Below are positions 40,881-49,935 of a stretch of 64,000 bases of DNA, one piece after another (the stretch's first letter is position 1; every line of letters starts with the position of its first letter). The translations under genes and the position numbers were made by a program. Under the pieces are notes generated by a model. That model worked only from the letters and a program-made list of their open reading frames with translations, was not told where the DNA came from and made no database searches. Source of the stretch: Leptolyngbya sp. SIO1E4 (GTDB taxonomy: Bacteria; Cyanobacteriota; Cyanobacteriia; Phormidesmidales; Phormidesmidaceae); contig JAAHFU020000001.1 of assembly GCA_010672825.2 (NCBI GenBank), forward strand, positions 2,654,055-2,718,054. The letters run 5' to 3'.

Positions 40881-41213
40881 TACATCGTCGTTATCTGCGA
40901 GGTACAGATGCGCTTATTGTCTCCGTCAGGGCAGCCTGCCCAGCCGACGGTTAGCTTAGGGTTTCATTTCAATTGGGTTAGCGCTCCCCCATGGAGATGT
41001 CTAGGGTGAGGCGGTTGTAGGGGTAAGGCTCTCTTATGGCCGACTTTTTAGGCTTTGCGGCTATCCAAATATTTGTTGCTTTGATCGCCGATGGCCTGGG
41101 GACAGATTCCTAGGGGAATCGAAAACAGCGCCCGATAATGCTAGCCGCTTGGCAAGCTTCACGATTTGGAGGCCAGAGCCGCCTTTCGTCAGCGGTAGTT
41201 ATTGGTTAGAGAC
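40881..41213 (+). promoter_or_regulatory. Long leader between riboswitch and CobW gene
   Basis: No large gene. It contains the 40923-40950 hairpin and a possible 25-residue hydrophobic ORF at 41036-41113 (M-A-D-F-L-G-F-A-A-I-Q-I-F-V-A-L). The ORF has only a weak ribosome binding site and is not claimed as a gene. Confidence 0.4.
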
Positions 41214-42260
41214 ATGCACAAAATTCCAGTTACGGTCATTACTGGCTTTTTAGGGGCCGGGAAAACAACGTTAGTGCGCCATCTGTTGCGCAACAACCAA
41301 GGCAAACGGATTGCTGTCTTAGTCAACGAGTTTGGTGAGGTGGGCATTGATGGTGAGCTTCTCAAGTCTTGCCAGATCTGCGATGACGACGAGTCTGCGG
41401 CAGACAATATCGTTGAGCTCACGAACGGCTGCCTCTGCTGCACCGTACAAGAAGAGTTCTTACCCACGATGCAAGTGCTGGTACAGCGTCGTGACCAAAT
41501 TGATGCGATCGTGATTGAGACCTCTGGGCTGGCCCTACCCAAACCGCTGATTCAGGCGTTTCGCTGGCCGGAGATTCGTACCCACGCGACGGTAGATGGG
41601 GTCGTGACCGTTGTGGATTGCGAGGCGCTTGCTGCAGGTCAGCTAGCAGGAGATATCACGGCTTTAGAACGTCAGCGCCAGACAGACGAAAGCCTGGATC
41701 ATGAAACCCCTTTGGAAGAGCTGTTTGCAGATCAGCTTAACTGTGCCGATTTGGTGCTGCTGACTAAGACAGATTGCGTGGCTGCTGCGGAGCGCGCTCA
41801 AGTCGTGGAGTGGCTGCAGGCAGAGTCTCCCCAAGGGGCCAAAATTGTGCCCTGCGATCGCGGGCAAATTAACCCAGCAGTCCTTTTAGGCTTTAATGCT
41901 GCTGTGGAGGACGATTTGGCGAATCGACCCAGCCACCACGACCATGAAGATGAGCACGATCATGACGAAGACATCAACGCAGTCCCCATCACTTTGGATG
42001 GCAGCGTTGATCCTAAGGCGTTGGTGGCTAAACTCGAAGCCTTAACCCAAACCCAGGAAATTTATCGCACTAAAGGGTTTGTCAGCGTGCCTAATAAACC
42101 CATGCGGCTGGTAGTGCAAGGGGTGGGCCAACGGTTTGAAACCTTTTTCGATCGCCGCTGGCGTTCCGAAGAGCTGCGCCAAACTTGCCTGGTCTTTATT
42201 GGTAAAGGGTTAGAGGCTGATGCCATCCATCAATCGCTGAGTCTGGGGCTAACAGACTGA
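41214..42260 (+). CDS. cobW: CobW-family (COG0523) GTPase
   Basis: Metal-chaperone type G3E GTPase. G-F-L-G-A-G-K-T-T is the P-loop, E-T-S-G-L-A-L-P is the switch region, and N-G-C-L-C-C-T supplies the C-x-C-C metal site. A His/Asp-rich stretch (H-H-D-H-E-D-E-H-D-H) lies between GTPase and CobW C-terminal domain. The riboswitch upstream points to cobalamin metabolism, probably cobalt delivery to cobaltochelatase; the neighbouring CobD-like gene supports this. ATG 41214 is preferred to TTG 41202. Confidence 0.92.
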   Translation: MHKIPVTVITGFLGAGKTTLVRHLLRNNQGKRIAVLVNEFGEVGIDGELLKSCQICDDDESAADNIVELTNGCLCCTVQEEFLPTMQVLVQRRDQIDAIVIETSGLALPKPLIQAFRWPEIRTHATVDGVVTVVDCEALAAGQLAGDITALERQRQTDESLDHETPLEELFADQLNCADLVLLTKTDCVAAAERAQVVEWLQAESPQGAKIVPCDRGQINPAVLLGFNAAVEDDLANRPSHHDHEDEHDHDEDINAVPITLDGSVDPKALVAKLEALTQTQEIYRTKGFVSVPNKPMRLVVQGVGQRFETFFDRRWRSEELRQTCLVFIGKGLEADAIHQSLSLGLTD

Positions 42261-42357
42261 GATGTGGGTGCAGGTGGGTGCATAGGGCTCAACGATAAAT
42301 CTGTGATGGCTTTTTCAGTGGAGTTCAGGACATCTCGGTCAAGACCGGATCTGGGGG

Positions 42358-42388
42358 ATGGGGTCTAGGGTGTGCTTGATCCAAATGC
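42358..42388. repeat. Dispersed repeat, copy on minus strand
   Basis: On the minus strand this reads GCATTTGGATCAAGCACACC and then CTAGACCCCAT. The same sequence with small changes, TATAGC.. GCATGTGGATAAAGCACACC and CTAGACCCCAT, occurs at 56550-56613. It lies between the convergent cobW and cobD-like genes. Confidence 0.6.
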
Positions 42389-42535
42389 ACACCGCTATAG
42401 ATTCCTTCCTGTTCCTTTCATACGCTTCCTCATGCTATTGCACCTGAAGTGCTAGTTAGGACAATCGGATTTCCTGAAACCCTTATTCAGCAAGGTTTTG
42501 CTTTCTGCCTTTTGCTTTCTGCTTTCTGCCTTGTG

Positions 42536-43636
42536 CTATATGACTGTGGCGAGCGCTTGGCAGAGGCGAGCGTTTTCGGCTTCGGTGCGCACTGCGACGC
42601 GAATGTACTGCTCCCCTAATTCTGGGAAGCTGAGGCAGTCTCGAACCAGGATGCGGTGCTGTTTTAGCAGTTCATCCTGGACTTGAGGCCCCGGGCGTTC
42701 GGTTCGAATAAGGAGGTAATTGGCCTGCCCTGGAAAGGGATGGAGCCCTGGCAGGGTGCGGAGCTGTGCCAGTAATGTGTCCCGAGCTGATGCTAGCCAG
42801 TGCCAGCTCCGTGTCTGGTAGTCCTGATCTTGGAGGACGGCTGTAGCTGCCTCAACGGCAAGGGTGTTGACCGGCCAGGGGTCACGCCATTGCCGCCAGC
42901 GATATAGCCGATCAGGGTGGGCGATCGCGTAGCCTACCCGTAACCCCGGTAGACTGTAAAACTTAGTCAGAGATCGCAGCACCACTAAGTTAGGCCAGCG
43001 CTCACGCTGATGGATGAGGCTACTATGCGAGTCTGGAGGTAAAAAATCCATGAACGCTTCATCTACGACCACTAAGGCAAACTGAGACAGTAGGGTAGTG
43101 AGCGTTTCTAAGGGAATAACCAACCCGGTTGGGTTGTGGGGGGTATTCAATAAAAGCCCGCAGCGCTCAGGATCTCTCTGCAATCCTGAGGCAATCACTG
43201 TGAGCCAATCTACGCTGCCTGCCTCAGCTGCGGCTAGAGGCAGGCGGCAAGGAACAATAATGGCGTTAAAGGCATTTAAAGAACGCCAGTAATCGCCAAA
43301 GGCAGGTGTGATTAAATAAGTTGCGTCTAAAACGGCCAAGTCTCGCCCTGCCCACGTCAGCAGCTCAGCCGCCCCATTGCCTGGGATCACCCAGTCGGCA
43401 GAAACGCCATGGTGTTGGGCTAATGCCTGTCGCAGGCGATCGTAGCCAGGGCTGGGATAGGAAGCCAGCTGATTAAAGCTGGCTTGAATCGCTGCGATCG
43501 CCGACTGTGGCGGCCCCAGCGGGCTGATACTTGCTGAAAAATCTAATAAATCAGAGGGGGAACAGTTGGCAACTTGAGCGGCCCAAACAACGTTCCCCCC
43601 ATGAACCGGGCGAGTATGAAACAGCGTATCTTCCAA
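42536..43636 (-). CDS. cobD: Threonine-phosphate decarboxylase (CobD/CobC-like aminotransferase)
   Basis: Class I/II PLP enzyme of 366 residues that makes (R)-1-aminopropan-2-ol phosphate for the cobalamin aminopropanol arm. Opening H-G-G-N-V-V-W-A-A, D-F-S-A-S-I-S-P-L-G and P-G-N-G-A-A-E-L-L are typical of this subgroup of the histidinol-phosphate aminotransferase family; PLP lysine is in R-S-L-T-K-F-Y-S-L-P-G-L-R-V-G-Y. It converges on riboswitch-controlled cobW, and HU lies 15 bases upstream. Distinction from histidinol-phosphate aminotransferase rests on context and these motifs. Confidence 0.85.
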   Translation of the reverse strand: MEDTLFHTRPVHGGNVVWAAQVANCSPSDLLDFSASISPLGPPQSAIAAIQASFNQLASYPSPGYDRLRQALAQHHGVSADWVIPGNGAAELLTWAGRDLAVLDATYLITPAFGDYWRSLNAFNAIIVPCRLPLAAAEAGSVDWLTVIASGLQRDPERCGLLLNTPHNPTGLVIPLETLTTLLSQFALVVVDEAFMDFLPPDSHSSLIHQRERWPNLVVLRSLTKFYSLPGLRVGYAIAHPDRLYRWRQWRDPWPVNTLAVEAATAVLQDQDYQTRSWHWLASARDTLLAQLRTLPGLHPFPGQANYLLIRTERPGPQVQDELLKQHRILVRDCLSFPELGEQYIRVAVRTEAENARLCQALATVI

Positions 43637-43651
43637 AAGAATTGACTACAG

Positions 43652-43927
43652 CTACTGACTAACCATCTCCTTAAACTGTTTACCTGCGGAGAAGGCGGGC
43701 ACCTTGGTGGCAGGAATAATCATTGTCTCCCCCGTTTTGGGGTTACGCCCTTCCCGCTCTTTGCGGTCACGACGCTCAAACGAACCAAACCCAACCAGGG
43801 TCACTTTGTCACCCTGGGAGACGGTTTCCATGATGGCTTCAATCGCAGCAGTCAACACAGAGTCTGCCTGCTTTTTGGTTACGCCCGATTTCTCGGCAAC
43901 CTTGTCAACCAGTTCACCTTTATTCAT
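43652..43927 (-). CDS. DNA-binding protein HU
   Basis: 91-residue histone-like nucleoid protein. Starts M-N-K-G-E-L-V-D-K-V-A-E-K-S-G-V-T-K-K and has the DNA arm R-D-R-K-E-R-E-G-R-N-P-K-T-G-E-T-M, followed by K-V-P-A-F-S-A-G-K-Q-F-K. The start at 43927 gives the normal HU length; longer frames upstream do not look coding. The cobD-like gene follows 15 bases later. Confidence 0.96.
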   Translation of the reverse strand: MNKGELVDKVAEKSGVTKKQADSVLTAAIEAIMETVSQGDKVTLVGFGSFERRDRKEREGRNPKTGETMIIPATKVPAFSAGKQFKEMVSQ

Positions 43928-44253
43928 TGCGGTTAGTCTCCTTTTGGGGAACAAGGATAAAAGGGTGCGACACCATTTAAAGACAACAGTCTTAAAATGG
44001 GGCAGTTTTGCCAAAATCGCTGAAACCCCCGACATCTCGAAATTTCACTGCCCTATTCTAAGGGCAACTTCTGGGATATGGATCGTTGAAAGCTTTAATT
44101 TATATAGATTCCGGGCTTTTTGAAGAAACGTAACGGATTCCGGTTAGGCTGGCCCCCCACGTCAAAGACAATGAAAACGGCCAAAGCCTTTATTTGACAA
44201 GGGCTTTGGCCGTTTTGACCAGACTGTGACGTTAGAGAAACTGAAATCAGCGA
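43928..44253. other. Spacer upstream of HU, with pil operon terminator
   Basis: No gene is supported. The HU promoter must lie here. A strong terminator-like hairpin is at 44174-44216. Confidence 0.5.
44174..44216 (-). terminator. Terminator of the pilMNOQ operon
   Basis: Arms AAAACGGCCAAAGCC (44174-44188) and GGCTTTGGCCGTTTT (44202-44216) are perfect complements, giving a 15-bp stem. On the minus strand it is followed by TTTTC-type sequence, about 38 bases after the pilQ stop. Confidence 0.8.
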
Positions 44254-46458
44254 TTAGCGTGCTTCATCGAGTAAATCTTGCACTTCCTCACTGGGTGAGT
44301 AGCTGTAGCCAAAGGCTGACTGATCAGAATCATCCAAAATTTGGGGCGTGAGCATCACAATCAGCTCCAGCCGCTCGTTCTCTCGCCGAGTACTGCGGAA
44401 GAGGGAGCCGATGAGTGGTAAATCTCCCAGAATCGGTACTTTAGAAACCGTGGTGCGATCTGTCTCTTGGATGATGCCTGATAGGATCAGCGTCTGCCCG
44501 TCTCGCACACGAACAAGGCCTGAATTTAACTGTCGTTCAGACAATAAGGTGACAAAGGGCTCAATCCCTACCCCTGGAGCATTGATAGAAACGATTTCTA
44601 CGGGGGCAGAGATTGAGGGCGCCACAGACAACGTCACAAACCCATTGTCGTCAATCCGTTCTACGTCAATTTGCAGAATTAACCCGGCAGGTTCTTTGGT
44701 AATGTCAATGGTGACGACATTCTCTCCGCCCTCAGTGTCGATCTGGCTTTCAAACTCCGTGACAACTTCTTCCGTGAGCTGTACCGTGGCCGTCTGCCCT
44801 TCTTGAACAATTAAGGTAGGATCCGTCAGAATTTTGGCATTCCCTTCCTGAACAGTGGCCAAAATTTGCCCTAACAACCTTTCCGCCAGATTGATCGGAT
44901 TAAGGGGATTGTCAAAATTAATTCCTCCGAAGGGAACATCGGTTGGCGGCTCTGAAACTCCACCAGGGGGACGACCGCCAAAGTTGATAACGCCGACCCC
45001 GCCCTGGCTGCCTAAAGCAAAGTCTCCGTTGGCAAACGAGAAACTGGTGCCGAAAGCATCAATGGCGTTGAGGTCAATATCAACGACCTTGAGGTTAATC
45101 GCCACCTGACGCCGCCGCAAATCCAGCCTCACTAGCTGCGCTGTTGCCAGCTCAATCAGCTGCGGTGTGCCAACGAGCGTGATGGAGTTCGTTCTTTCTT
45201 CCGCGATGACCTGCAGCCCCCTGAAAATAGGCGTGCTGTCTTGAAAATCAACGCGATCCGTCTCAACGACTTCTTCGGTTCTGGTTTCAGCCCGTGTTTC
45301 CTGTGCGTCGACGCCCTCGGCAATATCAACCGCAGTCACGGTGGTCACTTCCCGCTCTCGGCTGACCGCCCTTTCTGCCCCCAGCCCAACTAAGAAATTA
45401 CTGGCTTGGGCCGCATCAATTTGGTTCATCCGCAGGGTGCGAACGGTCACATTCTGTGCCGAAAGCGGCAATCGACGACCCACATAAATAGTTCGGCCTA
45501 CTCGGTTAGCCTGCAGCCCTGTCACCCGCAAAACGCTATTAAAGACGTCCTGTACAGACTCATTCTCAATGTCTAGGGTGACGGGTGGGCCTTCTCCAGT
45601 ACCCTCGTCATCTTCTTCTCCCCCCGCATCTACAAAGACCACGTTCAACCCGGCAGCACGGGCCAATAAAGACAGAACCTCGCGGGAAGGGGCTTCGCGC
45701 AAAACCAGGCGCGGCACTCGCTCTGCGGTACCTAAATCAATTTCTCCAAAGTCAGGCCTGCCCTCAGAGACGGCAATATCACCCACAGGAGGCGGAACTG
45801 CCTGGGGCAAGAAAGGCGGAGCCTGTTGCGCCTCGGGCGCTGGGATAGGCACGCCATCAATGATGACCTGCGGGTTGGGAACCAAGACATCAGGTTCCTC
45901 TTCGGTTTGGGCAGGCGCCTCGGGGGCTGGGGTTGCCTCTTCGGGAGCTGGCGTTTCCTCCGGCTCTGCTTCGGCTTGGGCAACAGTCTCTGGCCCTGGC
46001 ACCGTTTCTAACTCAGCAGGCACAGGGGTGCTGGCTTGAGGTACGGCATTCGCTCCGGTTTCGACATCAATCACAATGCCGCCACTGTCAGCATCTGCGA
46101 TGGTGCCCATGGGAATTCGGTTGCTGCCGTTGACTGTCAGGCGAACGCTGTTTCCATCAAGGGGAACAAGGGTAATCGAGGCAATCCCGGGGGCTGGGTC
46201 TTGTTGTACAAACTCTGCCCCATTGGCCAACTGCAGCTCAGTCCGGACAATGTCGGCTCTTAAGCTATTGCCTTGGTTGACGGCAAATACTTGGGGGGTG
46301 TCGCCGCCCTCTGTCCTTAAGACAATTTGGGCCCCCGTATCAGTCGGGATGACCTGCACTCCAGTAATTACCGTTGCAGCTGCATAGACGGGCTGGGCCG
46401 CCAATGCTAACAAGGTGCCCCCTGCTAGACAGCTTCCATATCCCAACAGTCGTTTCAC
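44254..46458 (-). CDS. pilQ: Type IV pilus secretin PilQ with AMIN domain
   Basis: Outer-membrane secretin through which type IV pili pass. 734 residues. Signal peptide at 1-27 (L-A-A-Q-P-V-Y-A-A-A), AMIN domain about 30-135 (V-I-T-G-V-Q-V-I-P-T-D-T-G-A-Q-I-V-L), a Pro/Glu-rich linker about 140-215, an STN/N1 part about 240-330, and the secretin gate about 480-720 (P-I-L-G-D-L-P-L-I-G-S-L-F-R-S and L-I-V-M-L-T-P-Q-I-L). The linker is low complexity. Last gene of the pil operon, 84 bases after pilO. Needed for motility and DNA uptake in cyanobacteria. Confidence 0.95.
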   Translation of the reverse strand: MKRLLGYGSCLAGGTLLALAAQPVYAAATVITGVQVIPTDTGAQIVLRTEGGDTPQVFAVNQGNSLRADIVRTELQLANGAEFVQQDPAPGIASITLVPLDGNSVRLTVNGSNRIPMGTIADADSGGIVIDVETGANAVPQASTPVPAELETVPGPETVAQAEAEPEETPAPEEATPAPEAPAQTEEEPDVLVPNPQVIIDGVPIPAPEAQQAPPFLPQAVPPPVGDIAVSEGRPDFGEIDLGTAERVPRLVLREAPSREVLSLLARAAGLNVVFVDAGGEEDDEGTGEGPPVTLDIENESVQDVFNSVLRVTGLQANRVGRTIYVGRRLPLSAQNVTVRTLRMNQIDAAQASNFLVGLGAERAVSREREVTTVTAVDIAEGVDAQETRAETRTEEVVETDRVDFQDSTPIFRGLQVIAEERTNSITLVGTPQLIELATAQLVRLDLRRRQVAINLKVVDIDLNAIDAFGTSFSFANGDFALGSQGGVGVINFGGRPPGGVSEPPTDVPFGGINFDNPLNPINLAERLLGQILATVQEGNAKILTDPTLIVQEGQTATVQLTEEVVTEFESQIDTEGGENVVTIDITKEPAGLILQIDVERIDDNGFVTLSVAPSISAPVEIVSINAPGVGIEPFVTLLSERQLNSGLVRVRDGQTLILSGIIQETDRTTVSKVPILGDLPLIGSLFRSTRRENERLELIVMLTPQILDDSDQSAFGYSYSPSEEVQDLLDEAR

Positions 46459-46542
46459 GGCTCACTCCTTCGTCACAAACATTCTGGTCTTAGTCGTCTC
46501 TTCGTACCGCCACAAACAAGTCCAATCAATAGGGGCTTGTTT

Positions 46543-47484
46543 CTACTCCTCATCTGCTGCGTCTTCGTCTTCGTTGTCGTCTTCGTCCGCATCGCCGTCC
46601 TCACCGTCTTCACCTTCGGCAGCGTCATCTGTGTCGGGAACCACGGGCGGTTCCCTCGGATCACCCACTGGAACTAAAACTTCCATCGTGAAACCTGTGT
46701 CTAACAGACGGGTGATGCCGAGGGCATTGAGCTCCTCTTCATCAAAGTCTCCAGGGGGATCCGCGAGTTCTTGGTTGAAATCACGAATAATGAGCAGTGG
46801 CTCTAGACGCTCTAGGTTGTAAAGGATATTCTGAGTTTGGTTAAACAGTGCCTGGAACTGCACCTCAACGATTTGGCGCTCTAACCGGCTATTCAGTTCT
46901 GATCCATATTCGTCGCCGACGGGGCCAGATAGCCCGACCGGGTTAAATCTGAACAGCTCAGAAGTGTATAGCAGTTTTTGGGTTAAGGGGTCAGCAGCGG
47001 TGACCTCAACGATGCGATCAATCTGTTGCTGGGTTAGCCCTAGAGATGCCAAGGTTGCAGTGTCTCTGGCTAAATCGCCCGCAATGACCCCTTCAATTGA
47101 GGCATTGCTTTTCTCAATTTGCTGGTTGATATCAAGGAGTAGCGTATCTAAGCTGCTGGGATCACCCAACAGGCTGTAGATGCCTTCGCGTTGGGTGAGG
47201 GCGCGATCTAGTTCAGCCTGAACGGCTTCTACCCTTTGAAGACTCTCTTCCTGGTTTCTAAAGATGTCTTCTTTTTCGGCGACCCGTTCCTCAGCTTCTG
47301 TCTTGGCAGTTTGGGTGTCGCTGACATACTGGGTGAATAAAAAGACAGCCCCGCCAATTCCCAAAATGGCGAATATAATGCCCTGAATTTTGGGCGTCAG
47401 CTCGACCCCGAAGACCGCCGGATAACTGGGGACGTCGAGATCCTGATTTTCGTCAATAGGTACAAAATCTTCGCTGTACGTCAT
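46543..47484 (-). CDS. pilO: Type IV pilus assembly protein PilO
   Basis: Inner-membrane alignment protein with one N-terminal membrane helix (I-I-F-A-I-L-G-I-G-G-A-V-F-L-F), a coiled coil at about 60-115, and a periplasmic ferredoxin-like region. 313 residues. The last 30 residues are a strongly acidic tail, mostly Asp and Glu, which is unusual. The start overlaps the pilN stop by 4 bases. Confidence 0.88.
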   Translation of the reverse strand: MTYSEDFVPIDENQDLDVPSYPAVFGVELTPKIQGIIFAILGIGGAVFLFTQYVSDTQTAKTEAEERVAEKEDIFRNQEESLQRVEAVQAELDRALTQREGIYSLLGDPSSLDTLLLDINQQIEKSNASIEGVIAGDLARDTATLASLGLTQQQIDRIVEVTAADPLTQKLLYTSELFRFNPVGLSGPVGDEYGSELNSRLERQIVEVQFQALFNQTQNILYNLERLEPLLIIRDFNQELADPPGDFDEEELNALGITRLLDTGFTMEVLVPVGDPREPPVVPDTDDAAEGEDGEDGDADEDDNEDEDAADEE

Positions 47485-48278
47485 GGTGTCTCTATCACTC
47501 CAGAGTCTCGAAGGGCACGAATGCGGGTTGCTAGACCCACTGCCCCTTGGCGATCTAGCACTTCTAGCAAGTCGGAAGCGGGCACGTCGGACAGATTACC
47601 TTGAATGGTAAAGTCCACTAAAAAATCAGGGGTGTCAGGGGGAGAGTCGGGGCAGGTGCCTTCTTCTTGAGGGTTTAATAGCTCTGTCCGTTTTTCGGCC
47701 TGGGAAATCGCAACGCTGCGGCCATCGAGCAGGGGCGATCGCTGAAGGGTAAGCACGAAATCGTTGATGTCATTGAAGGAACAGGCCACGCCGGTAATAT
47801 CAACCCCTCCCGATGGCGGCGGCGGTACATCGTCTTCGTCTTCACCGGCAGGCGCATCTCCTGGAATCACAGTGCCTGCGGTTTGTTGCACCGCTGTCAT
47901 TTGAATCCGGGATGGGGTGCGATCGCGCAGTTCTTTTAAGAAGGCTGACCAAGGTCGAATTTCGTCAAAAACAGCCGCAAATGCCCGGTTTTCAGCTTCT
48001 ACCAGCTCTGTTTGTGCCCGAATTGTATCAATTTCATCTAGCTGCTCTTGAATCTCGGCAATTTCAGCGTCGAGCTCCTCTTCCCGTGCTTCTAATCGCT
48101 GAATTTGCTGCAGGAGGTATAGCCAATAGCCGCCGACTAACGCCAATGCTGCCACGGCTACTGCCAGGCCGTAATAGAGCGGACGGCGATCTCCAGAGGC
48201 GGCGGCTGGTCTAGCCGCCGTTGTTTCCACCGGGCGAATTTCCCGATCCTTTAGAAAGTTAATGTCTAGCCCGTACAT
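47481..48278 (-). CDS. pilN: Type IV pilus assembly protein PilN
   Basis: 265 residues. N-terminal I-N-F-L-K-D-R-E-I motif (the PilM-binding INLLP-like motif), one membrane helix (G-L-A-V-A-V-A-A-L-A-L-V-G-G-Y-W-L-Y-L), a coiled coil of Glu/Ile-rich repeats and a periplasmic domain with long acidic loop E-D-E-D-D-V-P-P-P. It lies 3 bases after pilM and overlaps pilO by 4. It bridges PilM to PilO. Confidence 0.88.
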   Translation of the reverse strand: MYGLDINFLKDREIRPVETTAARPAAASGDRRPLYYGLAVAVAALALVGGYWLYLLQQIQRLEAREEELDAEIAEIQEQLDEIDTIRAQTELVEAENRAFAAVFDEIRPWSAFLKELRDRTPSRIQMTAVQQTAGTVIPGDAPAGEDEDDVPPPPSGGVDITGVACSFNDINDFVLTLQRSPLLDGRSVAISQAEKRTELLNPQEEGTCPDSPPDTPDFLVDFTIQGNLSDVPASDLLEVLDRQGAVGLATRIRALRDSGVIETP

Positions 48279-48281
48279 AGA

Positions 48282-49391
48282 TTACACCTCCCTCAATCCG
48301 AAGCCGATTACCGTGGCCAATCCTGGTCGATGTTCAAACGGAATCTCTTCATCGATATCCAGGGACAGTGCTGCAATAGGGTCAATTTGACTTGCGGGCA
48401 AACTGAGGCGCTGCGCAAAAAACTCATCTAATTGCCCAATCGCCCCTCCCGGCCCCGCTAAGAGTAGCTGAGCTACCTCCATATCTTCAGCCTGGTTTAA
48501 GTAGAAATCGATGGAGCGTCGTAGCTCATCGGCCAGTTCTCCTAAAATGCGGAGCATTGCCGCTGTACCAGGGCTAGACGCCCCCCCAGTGACAGGCTGT
48601 GGTGAACCGACCGTATCCATCGGAGCGGTCGGTACGGTCATGCCCTGTAACAGATCAGTGTTGCGAGAAGGGGGCAGGTTCATGGCTCGGCTGAGCGCCC
48701 CTTGAATCTGAAAAGTGCCAATGGGAACGGCCCGAGAAAAATGAGGAATCCCTTCAACAACGATAGAGATTTCGGTACTTTCAAATCCGATATCTACGAT
48801 CGCAGCAGCTTCTTGAGGGGTAAACTGCCTGAGCTGTTCTCGAATGGTTCTGATCAGGGCAAAACTGGTGGTTTCTAACACCCCTAAGTTGAGCCCAGCC
48901 TGCTGAAATGTCTCGATGTAGGAATCGGTGATTTCCTTACGAACGGCTACCAATAACACCTGAACTTTCTCAATCCCGTCTTCATCCACAAAGAACCCAA
49001 GCTTTTGGTAATCGACATCGGCTTCTTCTCGAGGAAAAGGAAGATAGAGGCTAGCCTCTTGATTCAAGACCATTTCTCGAAGCTCATTTTCATCAAGCTC
49101 AGAGGGTACTGGAATCACCCGTGTAATTGCCCGCCCTGGAACGCCAGTGGTGGCATACTTGATTTTGAGGCGACTTTCAGCAACGCCAGTTTGAATGGCC
49201 TCTGCCATAGCAGGCGCATCTAGAATTTGACCTTCTTGAAAAACACCATCAGCCAATTCAACGGAGGATAGCGTCTCTAGCTTGAGTTTCTGCCCTTGTT
49301 TTCGTAGCCGGGCAATATTCACTCGCTCAGGGGTAAGCTCAACGCCTACGCTCTGGCGTTTGGATGAGAATAGGGACTTAATTATGTTCAC
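48282..49391 (-). CDS. pilM: Type IV pilus assembly protein PilM
   Basis: Cytosolic actin-like ATPase of 369 residues that binds the PilN N-terminus. It has the start V-G-V-E-L-T-P-E-R-V-N-I-A, a phosphate-loop-like A-I-V-D-I-G-F-E-S-T, and G-G-A-I-G. An extra Pro/Thr/Gly-rich segment (T-V-P-T-A-P-M-D-T-V-G-S-P-Q-P) at about 250-275 is not usual. First gene of pilMNOQ; PilP is absent as in other cyanobacteria. Confidence 0.92.
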   Translation of the reverse strand: MNIIKSLFSSKRQSVGVELTPERVNIARLRKQGQKLKLETLSSVELADGVFQEGQILDAPAMAEAIQTGVAESRLKIKYATTGVPGRAITRVIPVPSELDENELREMVLNQEASLYLPFPREEADVDYQKLGFFVDEDGIEKVQVLLVAVRKEITDSYIETFQQAGLNLGVLETTSFALIRTIREQLRQFTPQEAAAIVDIGFESTEISIVVEGIPHFSRAVPIGTFQIQGALSRAMNLPPSRNTDLLQGMTVPTAPMDTVGSPQPVTGGASSPGTAAMLRILGELADELRRSIDFYLNQAEDMEVAQLLLAGPGGAIGQLDEFFAQRLSLPASQIDPIAALSLDIDEEIPFEHRPGLATVIGFGLREV

Positions 49392-49935
49392 CGTCGTCTC
49401 CGTTCACACCTGCGTCAATAAAATGGAAGCGAGTAATACCCCATCAAGCGCAACCTTGAAATACGGGTTTTACAAAAATTGTGCTAACGCATGGTACACA
49501 ATTTAAGTCAGAATTGCCAGAACGACGGACAATATACAAACCTTAAGGAAGACTAGATGATCTCTGGGGCAATCGCCTCTTCAAACCTGAGCTGATCTAA
49601 CCTCGCCATGGCCCTTACAACTCTGACAAGATCGCTCTTTTTTCCCATCAACAATGAGCGCGATCTCACCTGTAGACGATCGCATCGAAAAAACTTGATC
49701 CAATTGCTCTTGATAAAAGCAACTGAACCTGCACCCTGGATTTACGAGCTGATAGAATCGCCAACCCGGAGGTATTTTTTATGCGACCTTAAACTCGTTG
49801 CTCAAGAATCAACCGAATTTATCCATAATCTGGAGATTTCGTGTTGATTCACCTGAGATGTTACACACAATCGCGAAAAGTGAACCAACTAATATAAGAA
49901 AAATCTGAATTTGTCCTTTAATTTTTTGTGGCGTT
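49392..49935. other. Intergenic region between pilM and purT
   Basis: About 545 bases holding the pil operon promoter and the purT promoter. A 79-codon frame at 49608-49847 lacks a ribosome binding site and resembles no family, so I do not call it. An AT-rich stretch just before 49936 is a plausible purT promoter. Confidence 0.5.

Noticed and set aside
42490..42540. TTTCTGCCTT-type pyrimidine repeats before the cobD-like gene end
   Set aside because: Short low-complexity sequence; no regular unit or palindrome to support a functional element.
43704..44123. 139-codon plus-strand frame over the HU gene
   Set aside because: It overlaps HU on the opposite strand and its sequence has no family resemblance; HU is certain.
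45569..46039. 156-codon plus-strand frame antisense to pilQ
   Set aside because: It mirrors the low-complexity Pro/Glu linker of PilQ and is Ser/Gly rich by codon complement, not by selection.
49608..49847. 79-codon frame in the pilM-purT spacer
   Set aside because: It lacks a ribosome binding site and any resemblance to known proteins; composition is that of intergenic DNA.
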